This document shows positions 1 through 6,186 of a DNA stretch of 10,834 nt, one piece after another. How positions within the stretch are numbered: position 1 is the first letter of the stretch; each line of letters starts with the position of its first letter. The translations under genes and the position numbers were made by a program. The notes beneath the pieces were generated by a model, which saw only the letters and a program-made list of their open reading frames with translations, had not been told where the DNA came from and ran no database searches. The DNA comes from Phycisphaerales bacterium (GTDB lineage: Bacteria > Planctomycetota > Phycisphaerae > Phycisphaerales > UBA1924), in NCBI GenBank assembly GCA_030680655.1, contig JAUXUZ010000064.1, positions 1-10,834 of the forward strand, in the 5' to 3' direction.

Positions 1-1149
1 AACATCCTTGCCGTCTGCGCTCTTCTCACCCGTCGACCACCCCAGCAGCCCCAGGAAGTTCGTGATCGCCTGCGGGATGTACCCGTTCTTGCGGAAGTCC
101 CAGACCTCGATCTCCGGCAGCAGCACCTTGAAGTGCGCAGCCGCCGCCGTCGCCACATCCAGGTTGTCATTCTCGCCCGCGACAAAGTCCCCCAGCAGCT
201 TCGCGTCGATCCCAGCCGCCAGCGCCACGCTCTCAACGGTGGGAAGTTCGTGGGGCAGGTTTCCAACCTGCCCCTTCTTCCCCTCCATCGCGTCCTTCAT
301 CGCCTTCCGCGCCGCCTTCGCCTTATCCCGCTTGCTCATCTTCGAGCCGTCGAGGTTGCAGATCAGCGGCATGTGCGCATAGACCGGCGTCCGGAACTTC
401 GCCCCGTTGTCAAGGCGCACCATCGCCATCTGCATCGCCACGTGCTTGGGCGTGTTGATCAGGTGCTCCTGCGCACGCATCACGTGCGTCACACCCATCA
501 ACTCGTCATCAACGACCACCGCAAAGTGGTACGTCGGGAACCCGTCCTGCTTGCGGATCACAAAGTCGTCCACCTCGCCCGCCGCGAACTTCACATCGCC
601 CAGCACTTCGTCCTTGACGGCGATCCCCTGCGGCGGCATCGCAAACCGAATCACGTGCGGCTCACCCTTGGCCGCCCGCTCCCACCGCGCCACGCTGAAC
701 TCACCCAGCACCACATCCGACGGGCGCGAGTACTTGTACGTCGCCTTCTTCGCAACAGCCGCCTTCCGCGCCGTATCCAATTCCTCGCTGGTCTCAAACG
801 CCGGGTACGCCCGGCCCGCCTTCACCAGCGCCTCCTGATAGGCGTTGTAGATCCCCACCCGCTGCGCCTGAAAGTACGGCCCCACCGCGCGTGCATCTTT
901 CCCCACCTCACCCAGCCGCGGCCCGTCGTCCCACGTGATCCCCAGCCACGCCAGGTCCTCGAGGATCCCCCGCGCCGACTCCTCGCTCGACCGCGCCTGA
1001 TCGGTGTCCTCGATCCGGATCATGAACCGCCCGCCGCTCCTGCGCGCAAACGCCCAGCAGAAAAGCGCCGACCGCGCCCCGCCGATGTGCAGGTGCCCAG
1101 TCGGCGAAGGGGCAAACCGGGTAACAACATGGTCAGATGGGCTGGACAT
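1..1149 (-). CDS. gltX: Glutamyl-tRNA synthetase, C-terminus cut by window edge
   Basis: Charges tRNA with glutamate in the cytoplasm (class I aminoacyl-tRNA synthetase). The reading frame is open to base 1, so 383 N-terminal codons are present and the anticodon-binding part is missing. Seen: the nucleotide-binding signature RFAPSPTGHLHIGGARSA (residues 11-28), FMIRIEDTD in the catalytic core, the KMSKR loop exactly (residues 270-274), and GYIPQAITNFLGLLGWS (from 356), where the helical tRNA-contacting region usually begins. Known families have about a dozen residues between KMSKR and GY(L/I)P; here there are 81, so an insertion of roughly 70 residues is present, partly made by the palindrome at 241-282. 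The ATG at 1149 was chosen because it lies 10 codons before the conserved RFAPSPTG; no Shine-Dalgarno is visible. Glutaminyl-tRNA synthetase is unlikely given the IEDTD and LHIGG forms. Confidence 0.97.
   Translation of the reverse strand, partial: MSSPSDHVVTRFAPSPTGHLHIGGARSALFCWAFARRSGGRFMIRIEDTDQARSSEESARGILEDLAWLGITWDDGPRLGEVGKDARAVGPYFQAQRVGIYNAYQEALVKAGRAYPAFETSEELDTARKAAVAKKATYKYSRPSDVVLGEFSVARWERAAKGEPHVIRFAMPPQGIAVKDEVLGDVKFAAGEVDDFVIRKQDGFPTYHFAVVVDDELMGVTHVMRAQEHLINTPKHVAMQMAMVRLDNGAKFRTPVYAHMPLICNLDGSKMSKRDKAKAARKAMKDAMEGKKGQVGNLPHELPTVESVALAAGIDAKLLGDFVAGENDNLDVATAAAAHFKVLLPEIEVWDFRKNGYIPQAITNFLGLLGWSTGEKSADGKDV
241..282. repeat. 42-bp palindrome inserted in frame in gltX
   Basis: The inner hairpin has perfect 10-bp arms, GGGGCAGGTT (252-261) and AACCTGCCCC (265-274), around a 3-base loop. 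Outer arms GGGAAG (241-246) and CTTCCC (277-282) extend it across a small asymmetric bulge. The element is 42 bp, exactly 14 codons, aligned on codon boundaries, and encodes GKKGQVGNLPHELP (residues 290-303) inside the expanded loop after KMSKR. It resembles the behaviour of palindromic elements that insert into genes without breaking them (as Rickettsia palindromic elements do). That it is mobile is inference. Confidence 0.7.
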
Positions 1150-1156
1150 TCGGGCG

Positions 1157-1162
1157 ACTTTA
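1157..1162 (-). promoter_or_regulatory. Possible -10 box for a leaderless gltX transcript
   Basis: On the minus strand TAAAGT lies 7 bases before the gltX ATG, the spacing that would start transcription at or next to the ATG. It matches TATAAT at four of six positions, and no convincing -35 box is visible. It is listed because the same geometry recurs before most first genes in this window. Confidence 0.3.
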
Positions 1163-1260
1163 GGTGGAGGTCTTGCCTCTCGCCGTTCGCCCTTTACAGG
1201 GATCGACGGTTGAACCCCAAAGTAGCATCACCGAGGTCACCACGCTGGCCGCCCCCCCCA

Positions 1261-1353
1261 TCAAGACGCGGCCAGGTTGGGTTTGGCGTAGGTCACGAAG
1301 TTGGACTGCCACGCCTGAGACGACGCATCGGGGCCGGGAATGTAATCAGCCAT
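1261..1353 (-). pseudogene. N-terminal fragment of FN3-like family gene
   Basis: A 30-codon frame encodes MADYIPGPDASSQAWQSNFV and ten more residues ending NLAAS, then TGA followed by a run of eight G. The head MADYIPGPD-x(5)-W matches the head NYIPRPDGDFDAW of the decayed gene ending at 5452, so both belong to one family. No family sequence follows the stop in any frame, so this is a decapitated remnant, not a working small protein. The intergenic space on both sides (1150-1260 and 1354-1483) holds nothing else I can recognise. It sits between repeat unit A and gltX, at the left limit of the accessory island. Confidence 0.65.
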
Positions 1354-1483
1354 GATTCGAGCACTCCGCAAGTGGATTCGGCGGCTCGCTCGGTGAAAAA
1401 CCCATCCGCTACCCGAGCCGTCGATCGGCACGCGGGGGGCACTGAGGTTTTTGTCGGCAAAGAAAAGGTGCGACTTCACCAGC

Positions 1484-1585
1484 GCGCGGGACTTTTGTCG
1501 CCGATTCCGGGTTCGCTGTAAAGGTGGTTCGCTGATGCCAGGGAAGGCTGCTGCCCTCTCCGGCACCTCTCCCGCCAAAAAACGA
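1484..1585. repeat. Dispersed repeat unit A (partner of unit B)
   Basis: The first 61 bases (1484-1544) match 3857-3917 with about 10 differences, around the shared core CGCTGTAAAGGTGGT. After a length difference of about 24 bases, both copies end in a shared block containing CTCTCCGGCACCTC and a CCCGC run. Unit A lies about 20 bases beyond the stop codon of the restriction endonuclease gene; unit B lies about 30 bases beyond the stop of the 467-codon gene. The same position after two unrelated genes suggests a recombination site, a shared 3' element or remains of one duplicated segment. No integron attC core sites were found. Confidence 0.7.
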
Positions 1586-1603
1586 AGCAATTTTCCCAGT
1601 CGG

Positions 1604-2728
1604 CTATTCATCCGACTCGGCTGCCTGTCGGAGCGTCAAGAACGCTTCCTTGAGCGGTTGATTCACGGCGCTCTCAGGTTCCACCAAGACGAGGGCTTGG
1701 TACGCGTCGAGGAACCGAATGCGTAGGCGGTGGAAGAGGTGCAGGAAGTGGCGTACGAATCCGACACAGTCGAGAATGGCGATTTCCGTGCCGTTCGTCT
1801 CTTCATACATCCCTGCGGCGTACTCGCGCACTTCGTCGTCGATGCCGTCCGTCGTGATGAAGATGTAGTTGTCGATTCGAGGATCGCAATCGACGATCTT
1901 CTGGAGCGCTCGGTCGATGTCCGCCTGTGTGACGCGCTTTGCCTTCATCTCGTACACCGTGACAACGCGATCCTCATTCACGAGGCAGACTTCGACATCG
2001 CCCATTGCCCCGCTCTGCTCGTCCGCCGAGAGGTGTCCCTTCAATGCACACGCCTTCTCGCCCAACTGGGTGGCGGCGGCTTGGTAGGCGGCGGCAACGA
2101 TCAACACGGGCAATCGGCTGCTGTGCTTGCAGGCCAAATGCTGTTGAAGCAGCGTCACGATTCCCTCCGTCGGGAGCGGAAGGGCATCGTCTCCGTGTTT
2201 GAGGGCGGCGACAAGCCCCTTCATTCTGGCCTGCTTGTCGTCGCGCACCACGACCAGGGCGCGGATCGCCTCCGTCAACACTTGCTCAGCGGTGACCTTC
2301 CCACGAGCAACGTCATCAAGGAGTTGCAGCGTGTCCTTGTAGACCTGCGGAGGTCGCCCGACCAGCACGGAACTGGTGGTGAGCGTGCTGTCTTGATTGC
2401 GGAGCGCGGGCGTGAGGAAGGCCGTCGTACTGTTGCAGGGCAGCCGGTTCGCCGAAATGAACCCGCTCAGATGTTGCTCGTCGTATGTCCGACCAGAAAA
2501 AGAGTCCCTTCCCCCGATTTCCGTGTACGGCTTCCGTGGATCAACTTCCGGGCGATGGAGTTTCGCCAACATGCAGGACATGAGCAAGCGGACACCCGCG
2601 CGATTGCCGAGACAGTTGCACACATAGTCGATGCGGCCCAGAATCGCCTTGTCGGAGATGGCGGGAGTCTTACCGAGTTTGACGGCCTTCGCCAAACTTG
2701 CGTCGAGTAGTTCGCGGGGACTGGGCAT
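1604..2728 (-). CDS. Restriction endonuclease, SacI family
   Basis: Probable type II restriction endonuclease that cuts unmodified DNA and is paired with the adenine methyltransferase just upstream. The 374-residue product is close in length to SacI-type enzymes. The region around residues 242-273 (GDVEV-x(12)-VYEMKAKRV followed by ADIDRAL) is what I recognise as the SacI-family core; Asp244, Glu260 and Lys262 could form the PD-(D/E)xK metal site, followed by a DNYIFITTDG strand. I start it at the ATG at 2728, which overlaps the methyltransferase stop by one base (TAATG) and has GGGGAGG upstream; an in-frame ATG five codons earlier is less likely. The overlap points to translational coupling in a methyltransferase-first operon. 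Recognition of GAGCTC is expected from the family only, not shown by the sequence. Confidence 0.8.
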   Translation of the reverse strand: MPSPRELLDASLAKAVKLGKTPAISDKAILGRIDYVCNCLGNRAGVRLLMSCMLAKLHRPEVDPRKPYTEIGGRDSFSGRTYDEQHLSGFISANRLPCNSTTAFLTPALRNQDSTLTTSSVLVGRPPQVYKDTLQLLDDVARGKVTAEQVLTEAIRALVVVRDDKQARMKGLVAALKHGDDALPLPTEGIVTLLQQHLACKHSSRLPVLIVAAAYQAAATQLGEKACALKGHLSADEQSGAMGDVEVCLVNEDRVVTVYEMKAKRVTQADIDRALQKIVDCDPRIDNYIFITTDGIDDEVREYAAGMYEETNGTEIAILDCVGFVRHFLHLFHRLRIRFLDAYQALVLVEPESAVNQPLKEAFLTLRQAAESDE

Positions 2729-3705
2729 TACTCGCCTCCCCACAAATCCCCGCTGTTCTTCTTCTTGTCCGGGTCATAGTTGACCCAGAGCACTTCGGAG
2801 CGGGTGTCCTTCGTGGAGTGAATCGTCCGCTCAGGACCGACGATCTTCCGCCAGCGCTTAGCTGGGTACAACTTGTTGATAAGGTCACAATCGTAGTTTG
2901 AGAACGCGACCATGCCTTTGGCGTGATTCAGCGATTCCGCGAGCTCACGGTGCTGATCGTCCGTCATTTCGTGGACGTACGCCTTGGAATCGCCGCGTGT
3001 GTCATGCACATAGGGCGGGTCGCAGTAGAACAGGGTTTCCTTCGCGTCGTACAAACGCACCACGTCCACGGCTGGCCGGTTCTCGATTTGCACACGGAGC
3101 AATCGCGCGCCGATTTCGGGCAGCGCTTCGATGCCGCCAAGCCAACGGCTGACAACGCCGCTCATGCCCGCGCGACTGGTGTCCTTGCAGTTGGCCCATC
3201 GCCCGATGCTTGCGGTCTGCGCAAGGCCGGTGCGAACCTGCCGCGCCCGCGTGTAGAACCGTCGGGCCCGCTCAAAGGGCGTTTGGGCCGGATCAAGGTC
3301 GCACGCGACAGAAAACTCTTCACGCGAGAACGGCGTAAGCGCGATCGCTTCGGTAAGTTTGTCCCGTTGCTCCCTGAGTACCCGGAAGAAGTTGCAGACT
3401 TCGCCGTCAAGATCGTTGTACGTTTCAATCGGCGACGGTGGACGGTTGAGCAGGATGGCGGCGGAGCCTGCGAACGGCTCGCAGTAGTGGTGACACGTCG
3501 GAAGGAGCGGTAACAGCCAATCGAGATGCGAGAACTTGCCCCCGTACCATCCGAACGCGATAAGTTTCCGCCGCTCCTCTAGCCTCGCAATTGGCGGCGG
3601 CGTACCGCGCTTTGAAGCGTGCCCATTCAGGCCCACGGGCTCCGAAATGTCCTCTTTTTCATCCATGATCGCCACCGTGCCGTTATCCTTGCGTTTCTTC
3701 GCCAT
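2728..3705 (-). CDS. DNA adenine N6-methyltransferase, D12 class (R-M partner)
   Basis: Transfers a methyl group from S-adenosylmethionine to adenine N6 in DNA and should protect host sites from the endonuclease encoded directly downstream. Seen in 325 residues: FGWYGGKFSH (51-60), the usual N-terminal D12/Dam-class motif; CEPFAGSAAILLN (75-87), the SAM-binding loop; a variable middle region (about 105-225) that should hold target recognition; and the catalytic DPPY (229-232). The first ~48 residues are a charged, low-complexity extension beyond the usual domain. The ATG at 3705 is preceded by TACACT 8 bases upstream, so it is probably the first gene of a two-gene transcript. It starts 45 bases after the stop codon of an FN3-like gene tail. 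The target sequence cannot be read from the protein. Confidence 0.93.
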   Translation of the reverse strand: MAKKRKDNGTVAIMDEKEDISEPVGLNGHASKRGTPPPIARLEERRKLIAFGWYGGKFSHLDWLLPLLPTCHHYCEPFAGSAAILLNRPPSPIETYNDLDGEVCNFFRVLREQRDKLTEAIALTPFSREEFSVACDLDPAQTPFERARRFYTRARQVRTGLAQTASIGRWANCKDTSRAGMSGVVSRWLGGIEALPEIGARLLRVQIENRPAVDVVRLYDAKETLFYCDPPYVHDTRGDSKAYVHEMTDDQHRELAESLNHAKGMVAFSNYDCDLINKLYPAKRWRKIVGPERTIHSTKDTRSEVLWVNYDPDKKKNSGDLWGGE

Positions 3706-3713
3706 AAGCGTAC

Positions 3714-3719
3714 AGTGTA
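3714..3719 (-). promoter_or_regulatory. Possible -10 box of the R-M operon
   Basis: TACACT on the minus strand lies 8 bases before the methyltransferase ATG, giving a nearly leaderless transcript. No clear -35 box at 16-18 bases. A short inverted repeat, GTAACG/CGTTAC, spans the gap between the upstream FN3-tail stop codon and this box and could be an operator; that is speculative. Confidence 0.35.
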
Positions 3720-3750
3720 ACGCCTCGGATCGCGCGGGGTGCGGGCAACG

Positions 3751-3855
3751 TTACGCCGCGACCGTTGCCGCGCACACCTCCGACCACGGCCCCTTTTCCC
3801 CGCGCGTGTTCACCCACCGCAGGGCGTAGTACGCCCTCATTGCCGCTTTGGCGGG
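3751..3855 (-). pseudogene. C-terminal fragment of FN3-like gene, copy 2
   Basis: Encodes AYYALRWVNTRGEKGPWSE followed by VCAATVAA and a TAA stop. The pattern Y-x-LRWVN-x-x-G-x-x-GPWSE resembles the last strands of a fibronectin type III domain. Bases 3751-3843 match 5452-5544 with about seven differences in 93 bases. Upstream the frame is open only through repeat unit B (reading PPLQRTWNWRHNSHAPAKAA), not through the rest of the domain, so this is a fragment fused to the repeat. It lies immediately upstream of the restriction-modification operon. Confidence 0.75.
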
Positions 3856-3856
3856 G

Positions 3857-3982
3857 GCGTGGGAGTTGTGTCGCCAGTTCCAGGTCCGCTGTAAAGGTGG
3901 TGCGCTCATGCCAGCGAGGGGTCCCGCGGACGGCGTGTCAAGGCCTGTTCTCTCCGGCACCTCACCCGCTCAAGGCAAAGAC
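3857..3982. repeat. Dispersed repeat unit B (partner of unit A)
   Basis: Second copy of the repeat at 1484-1585: 61-base core of about 84% identity by eye (3857-3917) and the same distal block (CTCTCCGGCACCTCACCCGC at 3950-3969). It contains about 24 extra bases relative to unit A. It lies just beyond the 3' end of the 467-codon gene and is contiguous, on its other side, with the FN3-like tail at 3751-3843. A GTCCGC/GCGGAC pair within it could form a loose stem, but no strong hairpin is present. Confidence 0.7.
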
Positions 3983-4014
3983 TTGCTCGCCGCTTGTCAT
4001 GCATTCCGGCTCGC

Positions 4015-5418
4015 TTACCAGAGAACCAGACCCGGGGACTCGGCTGCAACCGCCGTCAGCGTGCCCGCGTCAATCCACGCGTTCAGGTGGCGCACGAAAC
4101 TCCCCTCGGGAGAGAACCCGATCCGGCTGTCGGGATCGGCTGTAGGCGAGTGGGCGAGCACCGTGTACAACAGGAGCGCCCGGTCCCGGTCGCTGCCGGT
4201 GTTGAACAGGAGCGTTTCATCGGGCATGGCGATGCGGTCGCGGCTCCCGAAGATCGAGTCGTTGCCCGTGATGCCCCTGACGATCGCCATCGCTTCCGGC
4301 AGGTCGTTCACGCCCCGCCCCAGTTCCCGCGCCCGCGCTTCGCGCAGCGCGGCCCGGATGTACGCCCGTGGGTGCGCGACCTTGAGCGAGCGGAACGCGT
4401 ACAGGGCGTGCTCGTAGATCGAGCCGGGGTTCTCCCGCGCCAACGTTTCGACCGCGCCCCGGTAACTCTCCGCCGATTCGTGCTCGGCGGGGTCGGGGAT
4501 GCCGTCGGAAGGATCGATGAACCGGGTGCAGCACGTCTCGGGGCGTTTGAGGGGGTTGGACACGAAGCCGCCGATGCGGTCGAAGACGCCGGCGATGCGC
4601 TCGAAGGGAACCTGCGAAGTCCCGGACGTGCAGTGGCACATGCCGACGACTGGGTTGTAAAAGAACGTGGTGTCGGTCCCGGAGGCGACGACCTTGGCGA
4701 ACTCGGACAACTCCGACTGGTTGTTGATCCGCGTGGCGCTAAACCACTTGGTGTTATTGAGCAGGTGGCCGTCGCCCTCGTCGAGATAGACGAACATGTG
4801 GGCCCGGTTGCCGGTGATGAAGATGTTGTCGAGCGGGAACCGCCCCCACACCGCCAGCGCCGCCGCCCACAACATCCCCAGCCCGATGCACTTGCCCGAG
4901 GGCTTGTGCTGCGGGTTAATGCTGCCCATCGCGTTCATCACCTCCAGCGTCTCGTTTTTGAGCCGGGGAAAGAAGCCGCGCTGGTAGTACGGTTCGTTGA
5001 CGATCTGACCGAACTGCGATTCGGGGTTTTCGGCGAGCAGTTTCCTGAACGTCGCGTCGTACTCGGCGCGGATGTTGGCGACAAAGCCCGCGGGGAACCG
5101 CTTCTCTTCTTCCGCGAAATCCATCAGCCCCCACACGTCCCCGCCGGGGAGACCCGGCATGATCGTGAACGTGTAGCGGTGGAAGAACCGCTGCAGGGCA
5201 TCCAGCCGCGACTTTACGCTCAAGAGCGTGCCATCCGGCCCGTGCACCCGCTTCTCATCCCGCCATGCCCACAAGGCGGGTGACATCAAGTCCGCGAGAA
5301 GGAACGCAGGGACAAGTCTTTGCGCATCGGCGTTGATCTCCAGCACCGTCAGACTGACAGCGGAAGACAGTTGGTCGAGGCGTTCATCGGAAACGGCGTT
5401 CGCCGTGGTTGTCGTCAT
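4015..5418 (-). CDS. Unknown protein with transglutaminase-like core pattern
   Basis: I do not recognise this 467-residue family. In the middle, GKCIGLGMLWAAALAVWGR (175-193), then NRAHMFVYLDEGDGHLLNNTK (starting at 204), matches the layout of transglutaminase/papain-like domains: a Cys at the start of a helix (Cys177), a His in a strand (His207), and an Asp/Asn before a turn (Asn221 or Asn222, where transglutaminases have DPT). The C-terminal third is mostly helical and Arg/Glu-rich. There is no signal peptide or membrane segment, so it is probably cytoplasmic. The ATG at 5418 fits TACGAT 7 bases upstream. It stands alone between an FN3-like gene tail and repeat unit B, in the same arrangement as the neighbouring restriction-modification operon, and is probably accessory cargo. 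A protease, amidase or crosslinking role would be inference only. Confidence 0.75.
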   Translation of the reverse strand: MTTTTANAVSDERLDQLSSAVSLTVLEINADAQRLVPAFLLADLMSPALWAWRDEKRVHGPDGTLLSVKSRLDALQRFFHRYTFTIMPGLPGGDVWGLMDFAEEEKRFPAGFVANIRAEYDATFRKLLAENPESQFGQIVNEPYYQRGFFPRLKNETLEVMNAMGSINPQHKPSGKCIGLGMLWAAALAVWGRFPLDNIFITGNRAHMFVYLDEGDGHLLNNTKWFSATRINNQSELSEFAKVVASGTDTTFFYNPVVGMCHCTSGTSQVPFERIAGVFDRIGGFVSNPLKRPETCCTRFIDPSDGIPDPAEHESAESYRGAVETLARENPGSIYEHALYAFRSLKVAHPRAYIRAALREARARELGRGVNDLPEAMAIVRGITGNDSIFGSRDRIAMPDETLLFNTGSDRDRALLLYTVLAHSPTADPDSRIGFSPEGSFVRHLNAWIDAGTLTAVAAESPGLVLW

Positions 5419-5419
5419 A

Positions 5420-5442
5420 CCTCACATCGTATTGCGGTGAGG
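5420..5442. promoter_or_regulatory. Inverted repeat and -10 box before the 467-codon gene
   Basis: Perfect 6-bp arms CCTCAC (5420-5425) and GTGAGG (5437-5442) are separated by 11 bases and begin one base before the ATG. The loop contains TACGAT (minus strand, 5426-5431), a possible -10 box 7 bases from the ATG. A repressor bound here would cover the start of transcription. The protein that would bind is unknown. Confidence 0.4.
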
Positions 5443-5451
5443 ATTCGGGGA

Positions 5452-6186
5452 TCACGCCGCCACCGTCGCCGCGCACACCTCCGACCACGGCCCCCTTTCC
5501 CCGCGCGTGCTCACCCACCGCAGGGCGTAGTACGCCGTCTTGCCCGCTTGGCTGCTCGGGAGATCCGTTTGCAGGTTGCCGCGTGAACTCAGCGAGAGAA
5601 AGCGGAAGCCGGGGAGGGGCATTGGGGACTGGGCACTGGGCAGTGTGAGGGAAGGCTCCCCGGCTCCGGCCCCATTGCCGATTGCCCATTGCCTACCGCT
5701 TCGACTTTCACCCAGACTTCGGCCCCGATCGTCCCCGGCGGCTTGCCCCGGCGCGTGGGCGCGGCGGCATCGGTGAAGCGCAGGCGGTGCGTCAACCGCT
5801 GCCCGCTGTCCACCTGCGCCACGGGCGCGCTCGTCGGCATCGGGCTGGGCGTCTTGCTCGTATCGCGCACCGTGATCCCGATCGTCGCGCGGTCGGCATC
5901 GGTCGTCTTGGGATACCCCTGCACGAAGTTGGTCACGGGCCGGATCTCCCGCTCCAGCGCCTCGCGCGCCCTATCCTTCGCGACCCGCGCCCCCTCGGCC
6001 TTCTGCTGGGCCATGACGTGCGCGGGGTGACCCTTGCTGCCACTCCGCGAGGGCGGTTTCGAGGGGCTTGAGGTCGGTGGGGTTCAGTCCCTGCGCATCC
6101 CCCCACTTTCTTCACGGCCTCGTAGTAGTGCGATGACCAAGCATCGAAGTCGCCGTCGGGCCGTGGGATGTAGTTCGTGCCTCCGC
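5452..6186 (-). pseudogene. Decayed FN3-like family gene, start missing, two frameshifts, one insertion
   Basis: Reading from 6175, frame by frame: NYIPRPDGDFDAWSSHYYEA, then a +1 shift near 6103-6112 (AAG AAA G), KWGDAQGLNPTDLKPLETAL, another +1 shift near 6033-6039 (CAG C AAG), KGHPAHVMAQQKAEGARVAK and onward through AEVWVKVEA, an ~86-bp inverted-repeat insertion at 5611-5696, then GFRFLSLSSRGNLQTDLPSS and AYYALRWVSTRGERGPWSEV ending at TGA 5452-5454. The frames of all pieces agree with two single-base gains plus an insert of length 2 modulo 3. The C-terminus resembles a fibronectin type III domain; the N-terminal part looks helical. The initiating Met is absent: an in-frame TAA lies just upstream and the sequence merges with a truncated PIN gene. 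Function is unknown. Two homopolymer-type shifts could be assembly errors, but the insertion and lost start are not explained that way. Confidence 0.75.
5611..5696. repeat. Imperfect inverted-repeat insertion inside FN3-like gene
   Basis: The plus strand shows a left arm of repeated GGCATTGG/GGGACTGG/GGCACTGGG units (about 5617-5643) and a right arm CCCCATTGCCGATTGCCCAT (from 5670) that is its approximate complement, with a short GGGA/TCCC stem between. The block separates AEVWVKVEA from GFRFLSLSS, and its length (about 86 bp) explains the change of frame between them. It looks like a small non-coding repeat element inserted in the gene. Confidence 0.6.

Noticed and set aside
133..1521. Long plus-strand open frame of 462 codons
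   Set aside because: It is antisense to gltX, its product is Arg/His/Pro-rich without any motif, and GluRS motifs are unmistakable on the other strand.
1261..1611. Minus-strand frame of 116 codons as one gene
   Set aside because: It starts inside the endonuclease gene, runs through repeat unit A and only its last 30 codons resemble a known family; treated as repeat plus fragment.
1730..2710. Plus-strand open frame of 326 codons
   Set aside because: Antisense shadow of the SacI-family endonuclease; no recognisable protein pattern.
1484..3982. Integron attC sites at the repeat units
   Set aside because: No paired RYYYAAC/GTTRRRY core sites, no long imperfect hairpin and no integrase gene in the window.
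3994..5283. Plus-strand open frame of 429 codons
   Set aside because: Antisense to the 467-codon gene; Arg/Val/Glu-rich composition typical of a GC-rich shadow frame, no start signal.
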